A DNA stretch of 64,000 nt from Methanospirillum hungatei (GCF_019263745.1 NZ_CP077107.1:434001-498000), one strand, 5' to 3'. Counted from the stretch's first letter, positions 28,482 through 38,001 are shown. Notes: generated from the letters alone by a model not told the origin. Made by a program: numbers and translations.

Positions 28482-29062
28482 ACAACATTTTTATTGAGGG
28501 AATCAACGAAGTTATCGTCTCAACCAGTTATAATGCTGCACCAATGGGCATTATTCTGAAGAATAATTCCTTATCGATGATTGTGTTCCGAACAAGTCAT
28601 ACTGCTGAAAATATAATCAGAGATGGTTGGATAGTTGCACATATTACACATGATCCTGTTCTTTTTGTAAGAACTACCTTTGAAGATCTTTCTAGTGAAT
28701 CATATGTTGAAGAGAAAATTGGAGAATATCATATCCAACGTCTGCGCAGTGTTCAAAACTGGATTCTTTGTAAAGCACAAATTCTGAATAAAACCTCTGA
28801 AAAAATATTTGTTGGATTGGAACCAGTCCATATTGCATTGACACCAGAACCACCACATCCGGTCCATCGTGGTTTTAACAATGTAATTGAAGCAACAGTT
28901 CATGCAACCCGGTATATTTTATACCAGGATACGAAGCTTGCAGAGCTAATCAGGCATCATGGGGACCTGGTTATGAGATGTGGAGGAGAATCAGAAAAAC
29001 GAGCGATGAAACTTCTATATACTTTTGTAAATTCAAAAAATCCCGGAACATTTTTTGAGTGA
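28457..29062 (+). CDS. DUF447 family protein, flavin-reductase-like split barrel
   Basis: About 202 residues if started at the GTG at 28457, which has a purine-rich GAGGGG just upstream; other in-frame starts are the GTG at 28451 and a TTG at 28469, and the longer frame from 28373 overlaps its neighbour too deeply to be likely. The opening INEVIVSTSYNAAPMGI is the typical beginning of DUF447 proteins, which adopt a flavin-reductase-like split barrel. FMN binding is possible but unproven. The DUF447 and CitG-like genes are coupled here, and the operon as a whole is best described as a methanogen-associated set of unknown function. It converges on the moeA genes to the right. Confidence 0.8.
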   Translation: MGSRLYPIDNIFIEGINEVIVSTSYNAAPMGIILKNNSLSMIVFRTSHTAENIIRDGWIVAHITHDPVLFVRTTFEDLSSESYVEEKIGEYHIQRLRSVQNWILCKAQILNKTSEKIFVGLEPVHIALTPEPPHPVHRGFNNVIEATVHATRYILYQDTKLAELIRHHGDLVMRCGGESEKRAMKLLYTFVNSKNPGTFFE

Positions 29063-29109
29063 AATATAATTTATTTTATATCTGTAGTTAATGTTTATGT
29101 GATTGAAAT

Positions 29110-30969
29110 TTATGTAATCCTTCTGATAACTCCGGTTTCTTTTGTTTGGTATCCTCCAAGTCTGTCGAGGAGAGATTTAAATGATGGTGATTGTATGGTT
29201 GCAATTATTTGCTGAATTCTTACATCATGATCATAACTTTCGGCTTTCATGACAATTTCATATCGCTCAGTCCCAACCGGAACAAATGAAAGACCATATG
29301 CTTTTGCTGCTGAATGAACAGCCATACCCATATCTGCATCTCCAGACATAATTCCTAGACATACGGCGAGATGAGTTGTTACTTCACGAGTATACCCATC
29401 AATATCATCCGGCAAAATTCCTTTTTCCTTTAAAAGATAATCAAGAAGCATACGGGTTCCAGAACCCTTTTGACGATTAATAAACCGGTATTTTGTTATG
29501 TCATTAAATGACAAATTCTGTTTTGATATAATGCCTTGTTCTCGTTCTGCGACACAGATAAGGACCAGTTCTTCCCCTAACATGTACCGTTTCAGGTATG
29601 AAATATTATAGTCTCCATCATCGGATAACAGGTGCATCGGTGCCAGGTGACAATCTCCTCTTTTCAGTGCAAGAAGTCCCCCCATACTTCCTACATGTAC
29701 AGATGCAGGAAATATTCCAAAATCGCGAAGTTGATCTGCCAGATAATCGATAACCGGATCATGACTCCCGGTAATTAGAATAGTTTTTTCTGCTTCTGAA
29801 ATCGATGTTGTGACAAAAACATCAACGATTGACCCGGATTCAAATCCTTCTGAAGATGATGGGATGCAAATGTATCCATTCGATCTGACCATACTCATCT
29901 GTACGCCAGATCCTCTGGATAATGGAAGAGCAATCCATTGTTCTCCAATTTTTCCTATGGTAACCAGGACAAATTCATCCACACCTATATCTGAAAATAA
30001 TGGCCCGGCAAGACGCGCAGATATCTTATGATATTCTTCAGTACACAGACCTTGCCAGGAAAGGAAAGGATTGACGATCTCACGAAGAATAGTATGACAG
30101 GCAACAGGATATCCCGGCATCCCGATAATGGGTTTCTCAGAAATTTCTCCGAGAATTACTGGCTTTGCGGGTTTTATAGCAACACCATGAACAAATACAG
30201 AACCAAGATCAGCGATAATAGAATTTGTATAATCTTTTGTTCCCTTGGATGATCCTGCAGATATAAGAACAAGATCGTGAGTCTCTACTGCATTCTGAAT
30301 AGCGGATGAAATGAGATTTGGTTCATCTGGAACAATAGGATACAAAGTTACAAAAGCACCGGTTTTTTGGATCTCTGCAGCAACCATAAGCATGTTACTT
30401 TCAATAACTTGTCCTGGTCCAGGAGTTGTTCCAAGAGGGACTATCTCACTTCCAGTTGGAATGAGCGCTACACGAAGAGAAAGGACATCAACAACGGTAA
30501 TTCCATAAGAGGCCATAGCTCCGACATCACAAGATCTGATAGCATGACCTCCAGGAATGACCATTTCACCTTGGGCAATGTCTTCTCCAACCGGTCTAAT
30601 ATGTTGCCAGGGATATGCTGGTTTTCGTATCAGGAAACCTTCTTCATCCTCTTCGGTATCTTCGATCATAATGACAGCATCATATCCATATGGAACAAGA
30701 TTTCCAGTATTTACCCGAATGAAATCTTGAATGATTACTGGGTGTTGATCGGTTGCTCCATGAGTGTCATTCGTTTTTACCGCTATACCATCCATTGCAG
30801 AAAGGTGACCCGCAGGATATGACAATGGAGCATGAATTGCATGAGCGGTAACTCGTCCAATAGAATCAGACACAGGAATTTTCTCAATCTTCCGGATTGC
30901 AGGAAACTTATCACGAAGTAACTTCAAAGCATCAGGAAGAGAGGTCAGGTGCAGATATCGGTCACTCAT
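29110..30969 (-). CDS. moeA: MoeA-like molybdopterin molybdenumtransferase fused to a periplasmic-binding-like domain
   Basis: 619 residues. Residues 1-400 are MoeA (YPAGHLSAMDGIAVKT, LISAGSSKG, PVILGEISEKPIIGMPGYP), which inserts molybdate or tungstate into adenylylated molybdopterin. Residues 410-605 (GSMGGLLALKRGDCH, NRQKGSGTRMLLDYL) are a PBP-like domain related to molybdate- or ligand-binding proteins and common in archaeal MoeA fusions. It would supply or sense the oxyanion. Methanogens need Mo or W pterin for formylmethanofuran and formate dehydrogenases. The start overlaps the stop of the next upstream moeA (ATGA). Confidence 0.92.
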   Translation of the reverse strand: MSDRYLHLTSLPDALKLLRDKFPAIRKIEKIPVSDSIGRVTAHAIHAPLSYPAGHLSAMDGIAVKTNDTHGATDQHPVIIQDFIRVNTGNLVPYGYDAVIMIEDTEEDEEGFLIRKPAYPWQHIRPVGEDIAQGEMVIPGGHAIRSCDVGAMASYGITVVDVLSLRVALIPTGSEIVPLGTTPGPGQVIESNMLMVAAEIQKTGAFVTLYPIVPDEPNLISSAIQNAVETHDLVLISAGSSKGTKDYTNSIIADLGSVFVHGVAIKPAKPVILGEISEKPIIGMPGYPVACHTILREIVNPFLSWQGLCTEEYHKISARLAGPLFSDIGVDEFVLVTIGKIGEQWIALPLSRGSGVQMSMVRSNGYICIPSSSEGFESGSIVDVFVTTSISEAEKTILITGSHDPVIDYLADQLRDFGIFPASVHVGSMGGLLALKRGDCHLAPMHLLSDDGDYNISYLKRYMLGEELVLICVAEREQGIISKQNLSFNDITKYRFINRQKGSGTRMLLDYLLKEKGILPDDIDGYTREVTTHLAVCLGIMSGDADMGMAVHSAAKAYGLSFVPVGTERYEIVMKAESYDHDVRIQQIIATIQSPSFKSLLDRLGGYQTKETGVIRRIT

Positions 30970-32177
30970 TCAGAACTCCATGGTTCAGCAAAAATTCGTG
31001 TGTTTTTTTCATATCCCTCAATATCAGCAGGAATACAAAGGAAGCCATCACTCATCACCAGAGTATTGGTAAGCCCTGATTTTCCAAACACAGGCGTAAT
31101 AATATCTCCATCGTGTATAATCCTGATATAATCCTCACGACCTTTTGCTGATGGAACCGAGGATGAGAGTGTTCCAGATAATTTTACCGGTGATCGTATC
31201 TGACCGGTCATCGCATAAAGAAGATCTCTGACCAATGCAATGAGAACAATATATGCCGATGCAGGATGTCCTGGAAGTCCAATTATCGGTTTGCCATCTA
31301 TTTTTCCGATTATTGTAGGTTTTCCTGGAGATAATGCAATTCCGTGAATAAGAACTTCTCCACGAGCAGCAATAATATCAGCACACATATCCCGTTCTCC
31401 CTTGGAGCTACCCCCGGATATTAAAACAATATCCGCTTTTTGAACTGCATCATGTATCGCTGTTTCTAGTGCTTCTCGTTCATCGGGAATAGTTCCGATA
31501 ACAATTGGTGTACCACCACATTCAGCAATGAACCCTGTGCAAAGGTACGTATTGACATCCCTGATCTGACCAGCTTTGGGAGTTTCATGAACTGCAATAA
31601 TTTCATTTCCTGTCGAGATAATAGCAACCCGTGGGGGAGATGCGACAATAACCTCCTGTGCTCCGCAAGCAGCAAGGACTCCCATATCACGTGAGGAGAT
31701 CTTCGTTCCAGCCTTTAAAGCAGGGTTTGTTGTAGAAAAATCCTCACCCTTAAAAACAATATTTTCTCCAACCGCCATGGGTTTTGAAATGAGAACTTCT
31801 TCTCCTATCTCCTCACAATATTCAATCATTGCAACTGCATCTGCACCTGGTGGAAGAAAACCTCCAGTTGGTATATACATACATGTTCCCGGAGTAATTG
31901 GATCAGATGGTTCCTCCCCCATTCCAACCCGTCCAATAAGAGTAAGCATTATTGGAATACTCTCACCAGCTCCGACAGTATCAGATGCACAGACTGCATA
32001 TCCGTCTACTGATGATCGATTAAATCCGGGTATATCACAATCAGATAGGATATCTTTTCGGAGAATCAGTCCCAATGAATCTCCTAATAAAACACTTTTA
32101 TCTGCTGTTTTCCTCGCAAGAAAAGTAAGAGTGTCTCTGGCATTCTGAACAGAGACAACCGAAAGGAATCGGCTCAT
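30966..32177 (-). CDS. moeA: MoeA molybdopterin molybdenumtransferase, second paralog
   Basis: 403 residues, full-length MoeA without the extra domain. Landmarks: NRSSVDGYAV, PTGGFLPPGADAVAMIE, ISGGSSKGERD and KPIIGLPGHPASAY. Archaea often carry two MoeA paralogs, thought to divide Mo and W insertion; which does which cannot be read here. Its ATG overlaps the stop of the 58-codon gene upstream (32174-32177) and its end overlaps the fused moeA, so the three are translationally coupled. Confidence 0.92.
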   Translation of the reverse strand: MSRFLSVVSVQNARDTLTFLARKTADKSVLLGDSLGLILRKDILSDCDIPGFNRSSVDGYAVCASDTVGAGESIPIMLTLIGRVGMGEEPSDPITPGTCMYIPTGGFLPPGADAVAMIEYCEEIGEEVLISKPMAVGENIVFKGEDFSTTNPALKAGTKISSRDMGVLAACGAQEVIVASPPRVAIISTGNEIIAVHETPKAGQIRDVNTYLCTGFIAECGGTPIVIGTIPDEREALETAIHDAVQKADIVLISGGSSKGERDMCADIIAARGEVLIHGIALSPGKPTIIGKIDGKPIIGLPGHPASAYIVLIALVRDLLYAMTGQIRSPVKLSGTLSSSVPSAKGREDYIRIIHDGDIITPVFGKSGLTNTLVMSDGFLCIPADIEGYEKNTRIFAEPWSSE

Positions 32178-32350
32178 TTAAAACAGCCAAGCTGACAGGC
32201 GCGGATTTTTATATTGTTCTTATTGCAATATCTGGCGATCTCCATTTTTGATACGCCATATTTCTCTGATATTTCAAAAGCTTTCGTACATTGGATTTCT
32301 GAAGTAATACCTTCTTTTTCAAAGATGGTTTTTATCTGTTCATTTTCCAT
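32174..32350 (-). CDS. Small 58-residue protein with a C-terminal IRACQLGCF motif, first gene of the moeA operon
   Basis: A short gene of 58 codons starting with the ATG at 32350 and ending in TGA at 32174-32176, which overlaps the moeA start. Residues 21-45 (AFEISEKYGVSKMEIARYC) look like a small helix-turn-helix. Cysteines sit at 21, 42, 52 and 56, the last two in IRACQLGCFK at the extreme C-terminus. Four cysteines in a tiny protein suggest metal binding, perhaps zinc or Mo/W-linked sensing. I recall similar small proteins in methanogens but cannot name a characterised family. Coupling to two MoeA genes suggests a role in molybdopterin synthesis or its control. Confidence 0.72.
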   Translation of the reverse strand: MENEQIKTIFEKEGITSEIQCTKAFEISEKYGVSKMEIARYCNKNNIKIRACQLGCFK

Positions 32351-32402
32351 ATGTATAAATTATGTACCTGAGAATAAAGGTTATAGCTATCAGTTACCAC
32401 CA

Positions 32403-33728
32403 ATGACATCCAAATCAACAATTCCCAGAACGCTTCTGATTAGTTCACGCAAAGATCCTGCAGGTACATTAATTCACGAGGAACTCTGCATGATACTGAA
32501 AAATGAACCTGGGATTGCACCATATATCAGGCATCTATACAGCGATGAACGCTTAATTTTTCTCAATGGTCCATCAATACCCGGGGATTCTGAAAGAATA
32601 ATTTTTCTCTCTCGTCATGCGAGTGAGCGGCCACGACCAGTTATGACTGTCCATGTGACTGGTAATTTTGGGCCGGCTGATTATGGCGGAACCCCACACA
32701 CATTAACTCCGGCTGCTTCAGAACTTATGCATGCCCTGTTAAATGGTCTTGTCAGATATGCTCCGGAAGGATATGAAGTCATGTACGAAGCAACACATCA
32801 TGGACCAACCAATATTCCCCTACCATCCTGTTTCATAGAAATTGGTAGTTCTTCAATTGAATGGAATGATCGGGGAGGTGCACGGGCAGTAGCAATGACA
32901 GTCCGTGATGCTCTCGTAAATGATACATCAACAGTTATTCGGATGGCAGGATTTGGAGGAACCCATTATGCACAAAGGCAAACTGAAATCTCTAAGTTAA
33001 CAAGAGGTGGTTTCGGACATATCATGCCAACTCGAGATATCCAGTATCTGACCGAGAAGATGTTTCTGGAGGTAATCTCATGTTCTCAGGCACAAGCGAT
33101 TTTCGTCGATGGAAAAGCTATGTCCGGAAAGGAAGAACGAATGATATCGGGATTAGCAGAAAAATATGCTATTCCGGTGCTTGGACAAGGAGATTTAATC
33201 CGGCTCAAACAGTTACCTTTTTCAGATTACCTGAAGATCAGAAATCTTGTGTTGAAAGAAGCTCCTGGATGCTCATGTATTGTCCATGATTTACCTCATT
33301 GTTATGAACCTGTAATATGTACTATCCCCGATGATCTTTTACAGGAAGTTATGAAGACTGCACCAGATGAGTTTATTCAAACCCTGGGACCACTTCCGAT
33401 TGTTCATCTTACCGGGAAAGGAAAATCATGCCATTCGATGTTTATCACGGACAAAAAATACAGCCTTGGATTATCAGATCAATTAATATCTCTCTGTCTA
33501 ACATTGATACAGGACAGATATGCCTGTTCTTTTGAGGGGGATACACTCATTATCAAAAAAACCAGGTTTGATCCGAAAAAAGCTCAACGACTAGGAATCT
33601 CTCCGGGACCACTTTATAGCGAACTTATAGCAGGAAAATCAATACTTGTGGGAGAATCTATGGTTTATCCGGATATGGTGATGACTGAAACAGAACATCG
33701 GATAATGATATCGCAGAGGCAGATTTGA
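32403..33728 (+). CDS. dtdA: D-aminoacyl-tRNA deacylase, archaeal DTD2 type, with C-terminal extension
   Basis: 441 residues. DTD2 removes D-amino acids (and some aldehyde adducts) from mischarged tRNAs. The catalytic domain covers roughly residues 1-270, with [31 protein letters not shown] and [19 protein letters not shown]. The remaining ~170 residues extend beyond the basic archaeal enzyme and have no function I can assign. The ATG at 32403 matches the family N-terminus ([19 protein letters not shown]); the open frame upstream to 32214 runs antisense to the small moeA-leader gene and is not taken. The stop overlaps ftsZ (TGATG). Confidence 0.88.
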   Translation: MTSKSTIPRTLLISSRKDPAGTLIHEELCMILKNEPGIAPYIRHLYSDERLIFLNGPSIPGDSERIIFLSRHASERPRPVMTVHVTGNFGPADYGGTPHTLTPAASELMHALLNGLVRYAPEGYEVMYEATHHGPTNIPLPSCFIEIGSSSIEWNDRGGARAVAMTVRDALVNDTSTVIRMAGFGGTHYAQRQTEISKLTRGGFGHIMPTRDIQYLTEKMFLEVISCSQAQAIFVDGKAMSGKEERMISGLAEKYAIPVLGQGDLIRLKQLPFSDYLKIRNLVLKEAPGCSCIVHDLPHCYEPVICTIPDDLLQEVMKTAPDEFIQTLGPLPIVHLTGKGKSCHSMFITDKKYSLGLSDQLISLCLTLIQDRYACSFEGDTLIIKKTRFDPKKAQRLGISPGPLYSELIAGKSILVGESMVYPDMVMTETEHRIMISQRQI

Positions 33729-34816
33729 TGAAATCTATCGTAGAAGAAGCGCTTAACAGGGCAAAAGCAGAACAGCAGATTCCGCAAAACAACAGCGATC
33801 TGGATGCAGTCCTCCGGACGATGACCACCAGGATTTCTGTTGTCGGTTGTGGTGGAGCCGGATCCAACACCATTACCCGGATGATGGATGAGGGGATTGC
33901 AGGCACAACATTGTATGCCATTAATACAGATGCCATGCATCTTGCAACCGTGAAAGCGGATCACCGGATATTAATTGGACGGCAACGAACAAGGGGTCTT
34001 GGAGCCGGCTCATACCCACAGGTCGGGGAAGAAGCTGCTCTTGAAAGTGAACATGAAATTCGTCGGGCTGTTGAAGACTCAGATATGGTATTCATTACTG
34101 CCGGTCTTGGTGGGGGGACCGGGACCGGATGTGCACCAGTGGTCGCCCGGGCAGCTCATGAAGAGGGAGCATTAACTATAGCAATTGTCACGCTTCCTTT
34201 CTCATCCGAAGGAGCTATCAGGATGGAAAATGCTGAAGCAGGACTTGAACGGCTCAGAGATGTTGCAGATACGGTTATCGTCGTTCCAAATGACCGTTTG
34301 ATGGAGGTTGTTCCAAAGCTTCCTTTATACGCTGCTTTTAAAGTGGCTGATGAAGTTCTTATGCGGGCAGTAAAAGGGATCACAGAACTCATTACCGTTC
34401 CCGGATTGGTTAACCTGGATTTTGCTGATATCCGTGCGGTTATGGAAAAAGGAGGTGTCGCCATGATCGGTATGGGCGAGAGTGAAGCACAAGACAAATC
34501 TGCGGATGCTGTACGAAAGGCCATCAGATCTCCACTCCTTGACATAGATATTTCCTGCGCCACATCTGCACTCGTTAATGTGACCGGAGGTCCTGACATG
34601 ACCATGGGCGAAGCAGAAGGAGTTGTAGAAGAAGTCTATAATCTTATTGACCCGGATGCACGTATAATCTGGGGAGCTCAAATAGATCCTACCATGCAGA
34701 ACACTATCCGGACTCTCCTTATCCTGACTGGTGTTCGGTCGCCACAAATATATGGTAGGAATGAAAAAAATAACCCGAAATTTCAGAGACACTTTGAGAT
34801 TGATTTTCTGAAGTGA
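33728..34816 (+). CDS. ftsZ: Cell division protein FtsZ (FtsZ1 type)
   Basis: 362 residues. A tubulin-like GTPase that forms the division ring. The signature [12 protein letters not shown] lies near residue 120, an earlier [12 protein letters not shown] marks the N-terminal nucleotide loop, and DADM-type T7 sequence precedes [11 protein letters not shown]. The location directly before secE-spt5 is that of archaeal FtsZ1. A C-terminal tail with basic residues after the second domain is short. The start at 33728 overlaps the dtdA stop by one base. Confidence 0.96.
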   Translation: MKSIVEEALNRAKAEQQIPQNNSDLDAVLRTMTTRISVVGCGGAGSNTITRMMDEGIAGTTLYAINTDAMHLATVKADHRILIGRQRTRGLGAGSYPQVGEEAALESEHEIRRAVEDSDMVFITAGLGGGTGTGCAPVVARAAHEEGALTIAIVTLPFSSEGAIRMENAEAGLERLRDVADTVIVVPNDRLMEVVPKLPLYAAFKVADEVLMRAVKGITELITVPGLVNLDFADIRAVMEKGGVAMIGMGESEAQDKSADAVRKAIRSPLLDIDISCATSALVNVTGGPDMTMGEAEGVVEEVYNLIDPDARIIWGAQIDPTMQNTIRTLLILTGVRSPQIYGRNEKNNPKFQRHFEIDFLK

Positions 34817-34821
34817 TATAT

Positions 34822-35013
34822 ATGGAAATCCCTAAACTGGACATCAACTTAAACGAGGAACTCTTCCGCAAATACGTGCGTATCCTCAAACTCGCCCGCT
34901 TTCCAACCAGAGATGAATATACAAAAATCGCTCTTGTTGCTGCGGCAGGTGTCGTACTCATAGGTATCATCGGGTTCATCATCTACGAACTCTTCCTGCT
35001 GCTCCCGGCCTGA
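34822..35013 (+). CDS. secE: Protein translocase subunit SecE (Sec61 gamma)
   Basis: 63 residues with one C-terminal transmembrane helix (VAAAGVVLIGIIGFIIYELFLLL, split across a Gly-rich start) preceded by an amphipathic helix (NEELFRKYVRILKLARFP). It clamps the SecY channel. The ATG at 34822 is used; a GTG at 34813 overlaps the ftsZ stop. Its position between ftsZ and spt5 is conserved in many Euryarchaeota. Confidence 0.92.
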   Translation: MEIPKLDINLNEELFRKYVRILKLARFPTRDEYTKIALVAAAGVVLIGIIGFIIYELFLLLPA

Positions 35014-35018
35014 TCATC

Positions 35019-35501
35019 ATGGAGACTGAACACCGTCTTACCCGCATCTTTGCGGTAAAGACCACGAACCGGGCAGAACGGTCGGTCGCAGACAATATCG
35101 ACAAGGCGGTGCGGGACGAGGATAATGATATCCGGGTAATGTCGGTAATTGTTCCTGATGAACTGAAAGGGTACGTTCTGGTAGAAACAGATGAACCATT
35201 GGCCAGAGTTCAGGAACTGATGGAACATGTACCGAGTGCGCGCACTGTGCTTACCGGAATAACCACCCTTGAGGAAGTTGGGCATTACCTGATTCCAAAA
35301 CCTGCAGTCAGCGGGATAGATGAAGGCACTATTGTCGAACTTATCAATGGTCCCTTTAAGGGTGAAAAAGCGGTTGTCAAGCGAGTTGACGCCTCTAAAG
35401 AAGAGATTACAGTTGAACTCTACGAAAGTGTACTGCCAATTCCAATCACGGTTCGCGGCGATCATGTCCGCGTTATTGACCGTGGTGAGGATGATTCATA
35501 A
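35019..35501 (+). CDS. spt5: Transcription elongation factor Spt5 (NusG homolog)
   Basis: 160 residues: an NGN domain (RIFAVKTTNRAERSVADNI, VPDELKGYVLVET) followed by a KOW domain (GIDEGTIVELINGPFKGEKAVVKRVD). It binds the RNA polymerase clamp together with Spt4 to promote processive elongation and couples to ribosomes. It begins five bases after secE and is cotranscribed. Confidence 0.95.
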   Translation: METEHRLTRIFAVKTTNRAERSVADNIDKAVRDEDNDIRVMSVIVPDELKGYVLVETDEPLARVQELMEHVPSARTVLTGITTLEEVGHYLIPKPAVSGIDEGTIVELINGPFKGEKAVVKRVDASKEEITVELYESVLPIPITVRGDHVRVIDRGEDDS

Positions 35502-35524
35502 CATCCTCTCAGTACCCATTCGGA

Positions 35525-35541
35525 CATATTCTTTTTTATCT
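35525..35541 (+). promoter_or_regulatory. Possible internal promoter for the ribosomal protein genes
   Basis: The 98-base gap between spt5 and rpl11 is the largest in this cluster and contains CATATTCTTTTTTATCT, a TATA-like element about 60 bases before rpl11. That spacing fits a promoter with a short leader. Composition-based only. Confidence 0.3.
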
Positions 35542-35599
35542 AGACTTCCAACCTTCATGAACCCAGATGGACATGAACCGTCCTGACTGGTGATACACA

Positions 35600-36076
35600 A
35601 TGGCAGAAGTAGTCGAGGTACTAGTACCCGGTGGTAAAGCAACAGCTGGTCCACCACTTGGTCCGGCGCTGGGTCCCCTCGGTATCAACGTCAAAGCCGT
35701 TGTTGATGAGATTAACAAAAAGACCGCATCCTTCAATGGTATGCAGGTCCCTGTCCGTGTTGAGGTGGATGATAAGAAGAATTTCACCATCTCGGTCGGT
35801 ATTCCGCCCACGACAGCTCTCATCATGAAAGAGGCAGGCGTTGAAAAAGGCTCTGGAGAGCCGAATACCAATATTGTCGGGGACATGCCGCTTGAGTCTG
35901 CTGTCACGATTGCCAAAATGAAACTTGATGATATGCTTTCTTATGATCTCAAAAATGCGGTCAAAGAGGTTATCGGTACCTGCGTCTCGTTAGGTATAAC
36001 CGTTTCAGGCAAAAAGCCCAAAGATATGCTCAAAGAGATTGATTCGGGCGCTCATGACGCAGTTCTCGTGGGATAG
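35600..36076 (+). CDS. rpl11: Ribosomal protein uL11
   Basis: 158 residues. The N-terminal domain opens [26 protein letters not shown], with the conserved Gly-Pro-rich segment, and the C-terminal RNA-binding domain is recognisable in [15 protein letters not shown]. It binds the GTPase-associated region of 23S rRNA beneath the L10-L12 stalk. It is the first of four stalk-region ribosomal protein genes in a row. Confidence 0.96.
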   Translation: MAEVVEVLVPGGKATAGPPLGPALGPLGINVKAVVDEINKKTASFNGMQVPVRVEVDDKKNFTISVGIPPTTALIMKEAGVEKGSGEPNTNIVGDMPLESAVTIAKMKLDDMLSYDLKNAVKEVIGTCVSLGITVSGKKPKDMLKEIDSGAHDAVLVG

Positions 36077-36135
36077 GATCGATAAGTAACCATAGAAGAT
36101 CGTAATTCACGGTCGCATCACTATGGAGGAACCTG

Positions 36136-36783
36136 ATGGTAGAGAAAAGCGTCCTTATTGACGCATTGAAAAAGGCAAAAGAACAGGCGCCTGAACGGAA
36201 ATTCACCGAGAGTGTCGATATGACCATTAACCTGAAAAATATCGACATGTCTCAGCCGAAAAACCGTATTGATGAGACAATTCTCCTTCCTAATGGGAAT
36301 GGAAGAGTAGTCAAGATTGCCGTTCTCGGATCTGGTGACATTGTTACCCAGGCCAGAGAATCCGGTGTCGAACTCATCATGGGACCGGAAGAGATTGAGC
36401 GCCTTGGAGGTGCCCCTCGTGAAGCACGTAAAGTTGCATCCGAGCATCAGTTTTTCCTTGCAGAAACGCAGGTTATGAGTCTTGTCGGAAGATGGCTGGG
36501 TCCAAGGCTTGGTCCCCGTGGCAGAATGCCGCAGCCGATTCCCGCCGGTGTGGACATCCGTCCAATCGTGGAACGACTTCGGAAATCTGTAAAAGTCAGA
36601 ACCAAAGACAAGATGTCATTCTCACTCAAAGTTGGTACTACCTCTATGAGTGAAGAGGAAGTTGCAGAGAACATCGATGCAATCCTCAAGCGTATTCTTG
36701 GAAAACTGGAGATGGGTGACTTCCAGGTCAGATCGGTCTATGTTAAGACAACCATGGGGCCGTCTGTAAAGGTGGAGTTATAA
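36136..36783 (+). CDS. rpl1: Ribosomal protein uL1
   Basis: 215 residues. It forms the mobile L1 stalk and helps release E-site tRNA. Landmarks: KFTESVDMTINLKNID near residue 20 and the SLVGRWLGPRLGPRGRMP segment in the middle, the most conserved part of L1. In other methanogens L1 represses its own operon by binding its mRNA. I looked for but could not confirm a binding site here. The stop overlaps the next start (TAATG at 36781-36785). Confidence 0.96.
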   Translation: MVEKSVLIDALKKAKEQAPERKFTESVDMTINLKNIDMSQPKNRIDETILLPNGNGRVVKIAVLGSGDIVTQARESGVELIMGPEEIERLGGAPREARKVASEHQFFLAETQVMSLVGRWLGPRLGPRGRMPQPIPAGVDIRPIVERLRKSVKVRTKDKMSFSLKVGTTSMSEEEVAENIDAILKRILGKLEMGDFQVRSVYVKTTMGPSVKVEL

Positions 36784-37631
36784 TGGCATTGTATACCGCT
36801 CATCTGCCCCAGTGGAAGAAGGATGAGATTTCAACTATCAAACGTCTTACCGGTGAATATAAACTGGTAGGTCTTGTTGATATGTATGGAATCCCAGCCA
36901 GACAGGTGCAGGATATCAGAAGAAATCTTCGCGGCAAAGCCGAACTGATAATGACCCGGAACACACTCATCGAACATGCGTTTGGTGAGAATGAAGGATC
37001 AATATTAGAACTCTCTTCACACCTATCCGGACACTCTGCTCTCATCTTTACCAATGAAAATCCTTTCAAGCTCTACAGTATGCTTGAAAAGACAAAAACG
37101 AAGATGGCAGCACGTCCTGGTGAGACTGCACCGGAAGATATCGTCATTTCAAAAGGACCGACCAGTTTCCGTCCTGGTCCGATCGTAGGAGAACTTCAAC
37201 AAGCCGGTATTCCTGCGGCAATTGAGGCAGGAAAAGTTACCATTCGTGAAACAAAAACAGTGGTAAAGGCCGGTGAGGAGATCAACAAAAAACTTGCAGA
37301 TGCACTCGCCAAGTTAGATATCAAACCGATGGATGTCGGTCTGGTTCTGCAGGCAGCCTTCTATGAAGGAAGTATCTATGAGTCTGATGTCCTTGCGATC
37401 GATGAGACTGCATTCTACAACAGCATTATCACCGCTGCAACACATGCTTTTAACTTATCAGTCAATGCTGCATATCCAACCAAGGATACCGCATCTGCAC
37501 TGCTTACGAAAGCTGTTCGTGATGCACGGGGAGTTGCTGTCGAAGCTGCGGTCACTAGCAGTGACGTTATTGACGCCGTTATTGGAAAGGCACAGGCTCA
37601 GGCCATGGCCCTTTCAAACGTTGTCAATTAA
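36783..37631 (+). CDS. rplP0: Ribosomal protein uL10 (P0), lacking the usual charged C-terminal tail
   Basis: 282 residues. It anchors the L12 dimers at the ribosomal stalk. The N-terminal rRNA-binding domain has LPQWKKDEISTIKRLT and LVGLVDMYGIPARQ. The archaeal insertion and helical spine follow, ending with VIGKAQAQAMALSNVVN. Most archaeal P0 proteins are about 330-350 residues and finish with an acidic stretch and a GLFG-like end; this one stops before that. No frameshift is evident, because the following bases carry no acidic tail in any frame. The shortening may be lineage-specific. Confidence 0.94.
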   Translation: MALYTAHLPQWKKDEISTIKRLTGEYKLVGLVDMYGIPARQVQDIRRNLRGKAELIMTRNTLIEHAFGENEGSILELSSHLSGHSALIFTNENPFKLYSMLEKTKTKMAARPGETAPEDIVISKGPTSFRPGPIVGELQQAGIPAAIEAGKVTIRETKTVVKAGEEINKKLADALAKLDIKPMDVGLVLQAAFYEGSIYESDVLAIDETAFYNSIITAATHAFNLSVNAAYPTKDTASALLTKAVRDARGVAVEAAVTSSDVIDAVIGKAQAQAMALSNVVN

Positions 37632-37682
37632 TCAATATGAGAACAATACGAACTATCGGAAAAAATAATTGGTGAATTAAAC

Positions 37683-37997
37683 ATGGAGTATGTATACGCT
37701 GCACTCCTTCTGCACAAAGCAGGAAAGGAGATCAACGAATCCTCTGTTCAGGCAGTACTTTCTGCCGCTGGTATCGCTGTCAACGAATCACGTGTAAAAG
37801 CACTTGTTGCATCCCTTGATGGTGTAGACATTGAGGACGCAATCAGCAAGGCAGCAGCAGCCCCAGTCGCTGTTGCAGCAGCACCTGCAGCAGCTGGAGC
37901 CGCTCCGGCAGCAGCTGCAGCAGAAGAAGCCCCAGCTGAAGACAAGAAAGCTGAAGAAGAAAGTGGAATGGCAGGGCTCGGAGCCCTCTTCGGCTAA
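37683..37997 (+). CDS. rpl12: Ribosomal protein L12 (P1/P2 family)
   Basis: 104 residues. The dimerising N-terminal domain is [17 protein letters not shown]; it continues through an Ala-rich hinge (about residues 60-85) to an acidic tail ending [10 protein letters not shown], which contacts translation factors. This is the archaeal/eukaryal P1/P2 protein, unrelated to bacterial L7/L12. It is the last gene of the secE-to-rpl12 cluster. Confidence 0.96.
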   Translation: MEYVYAALLLHKAGKEINESSVQAVLSAAGIAVNESRVKALVASLDGVDIEDAISKAAAAPVAVAAAPAAAGAAPAAAAAEEAPAEDKKAEEESGMAGLGALFG

Positions 37998-38001
37998 ACC
38001 C

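Noticed and set aside
32214-32402. Longer N-terminus for dtdA
   Set aside because: This stretch is antisense to the 58-codon gene, and the family N-terminus begins at the ATG at 32403.
36077-36135. L1 autoregulatory mRNA site before rpl1
   Set aside because: Known in other methanogens, but I could not fold this short gap or the start of the gene into the L1 target shape with confidence.
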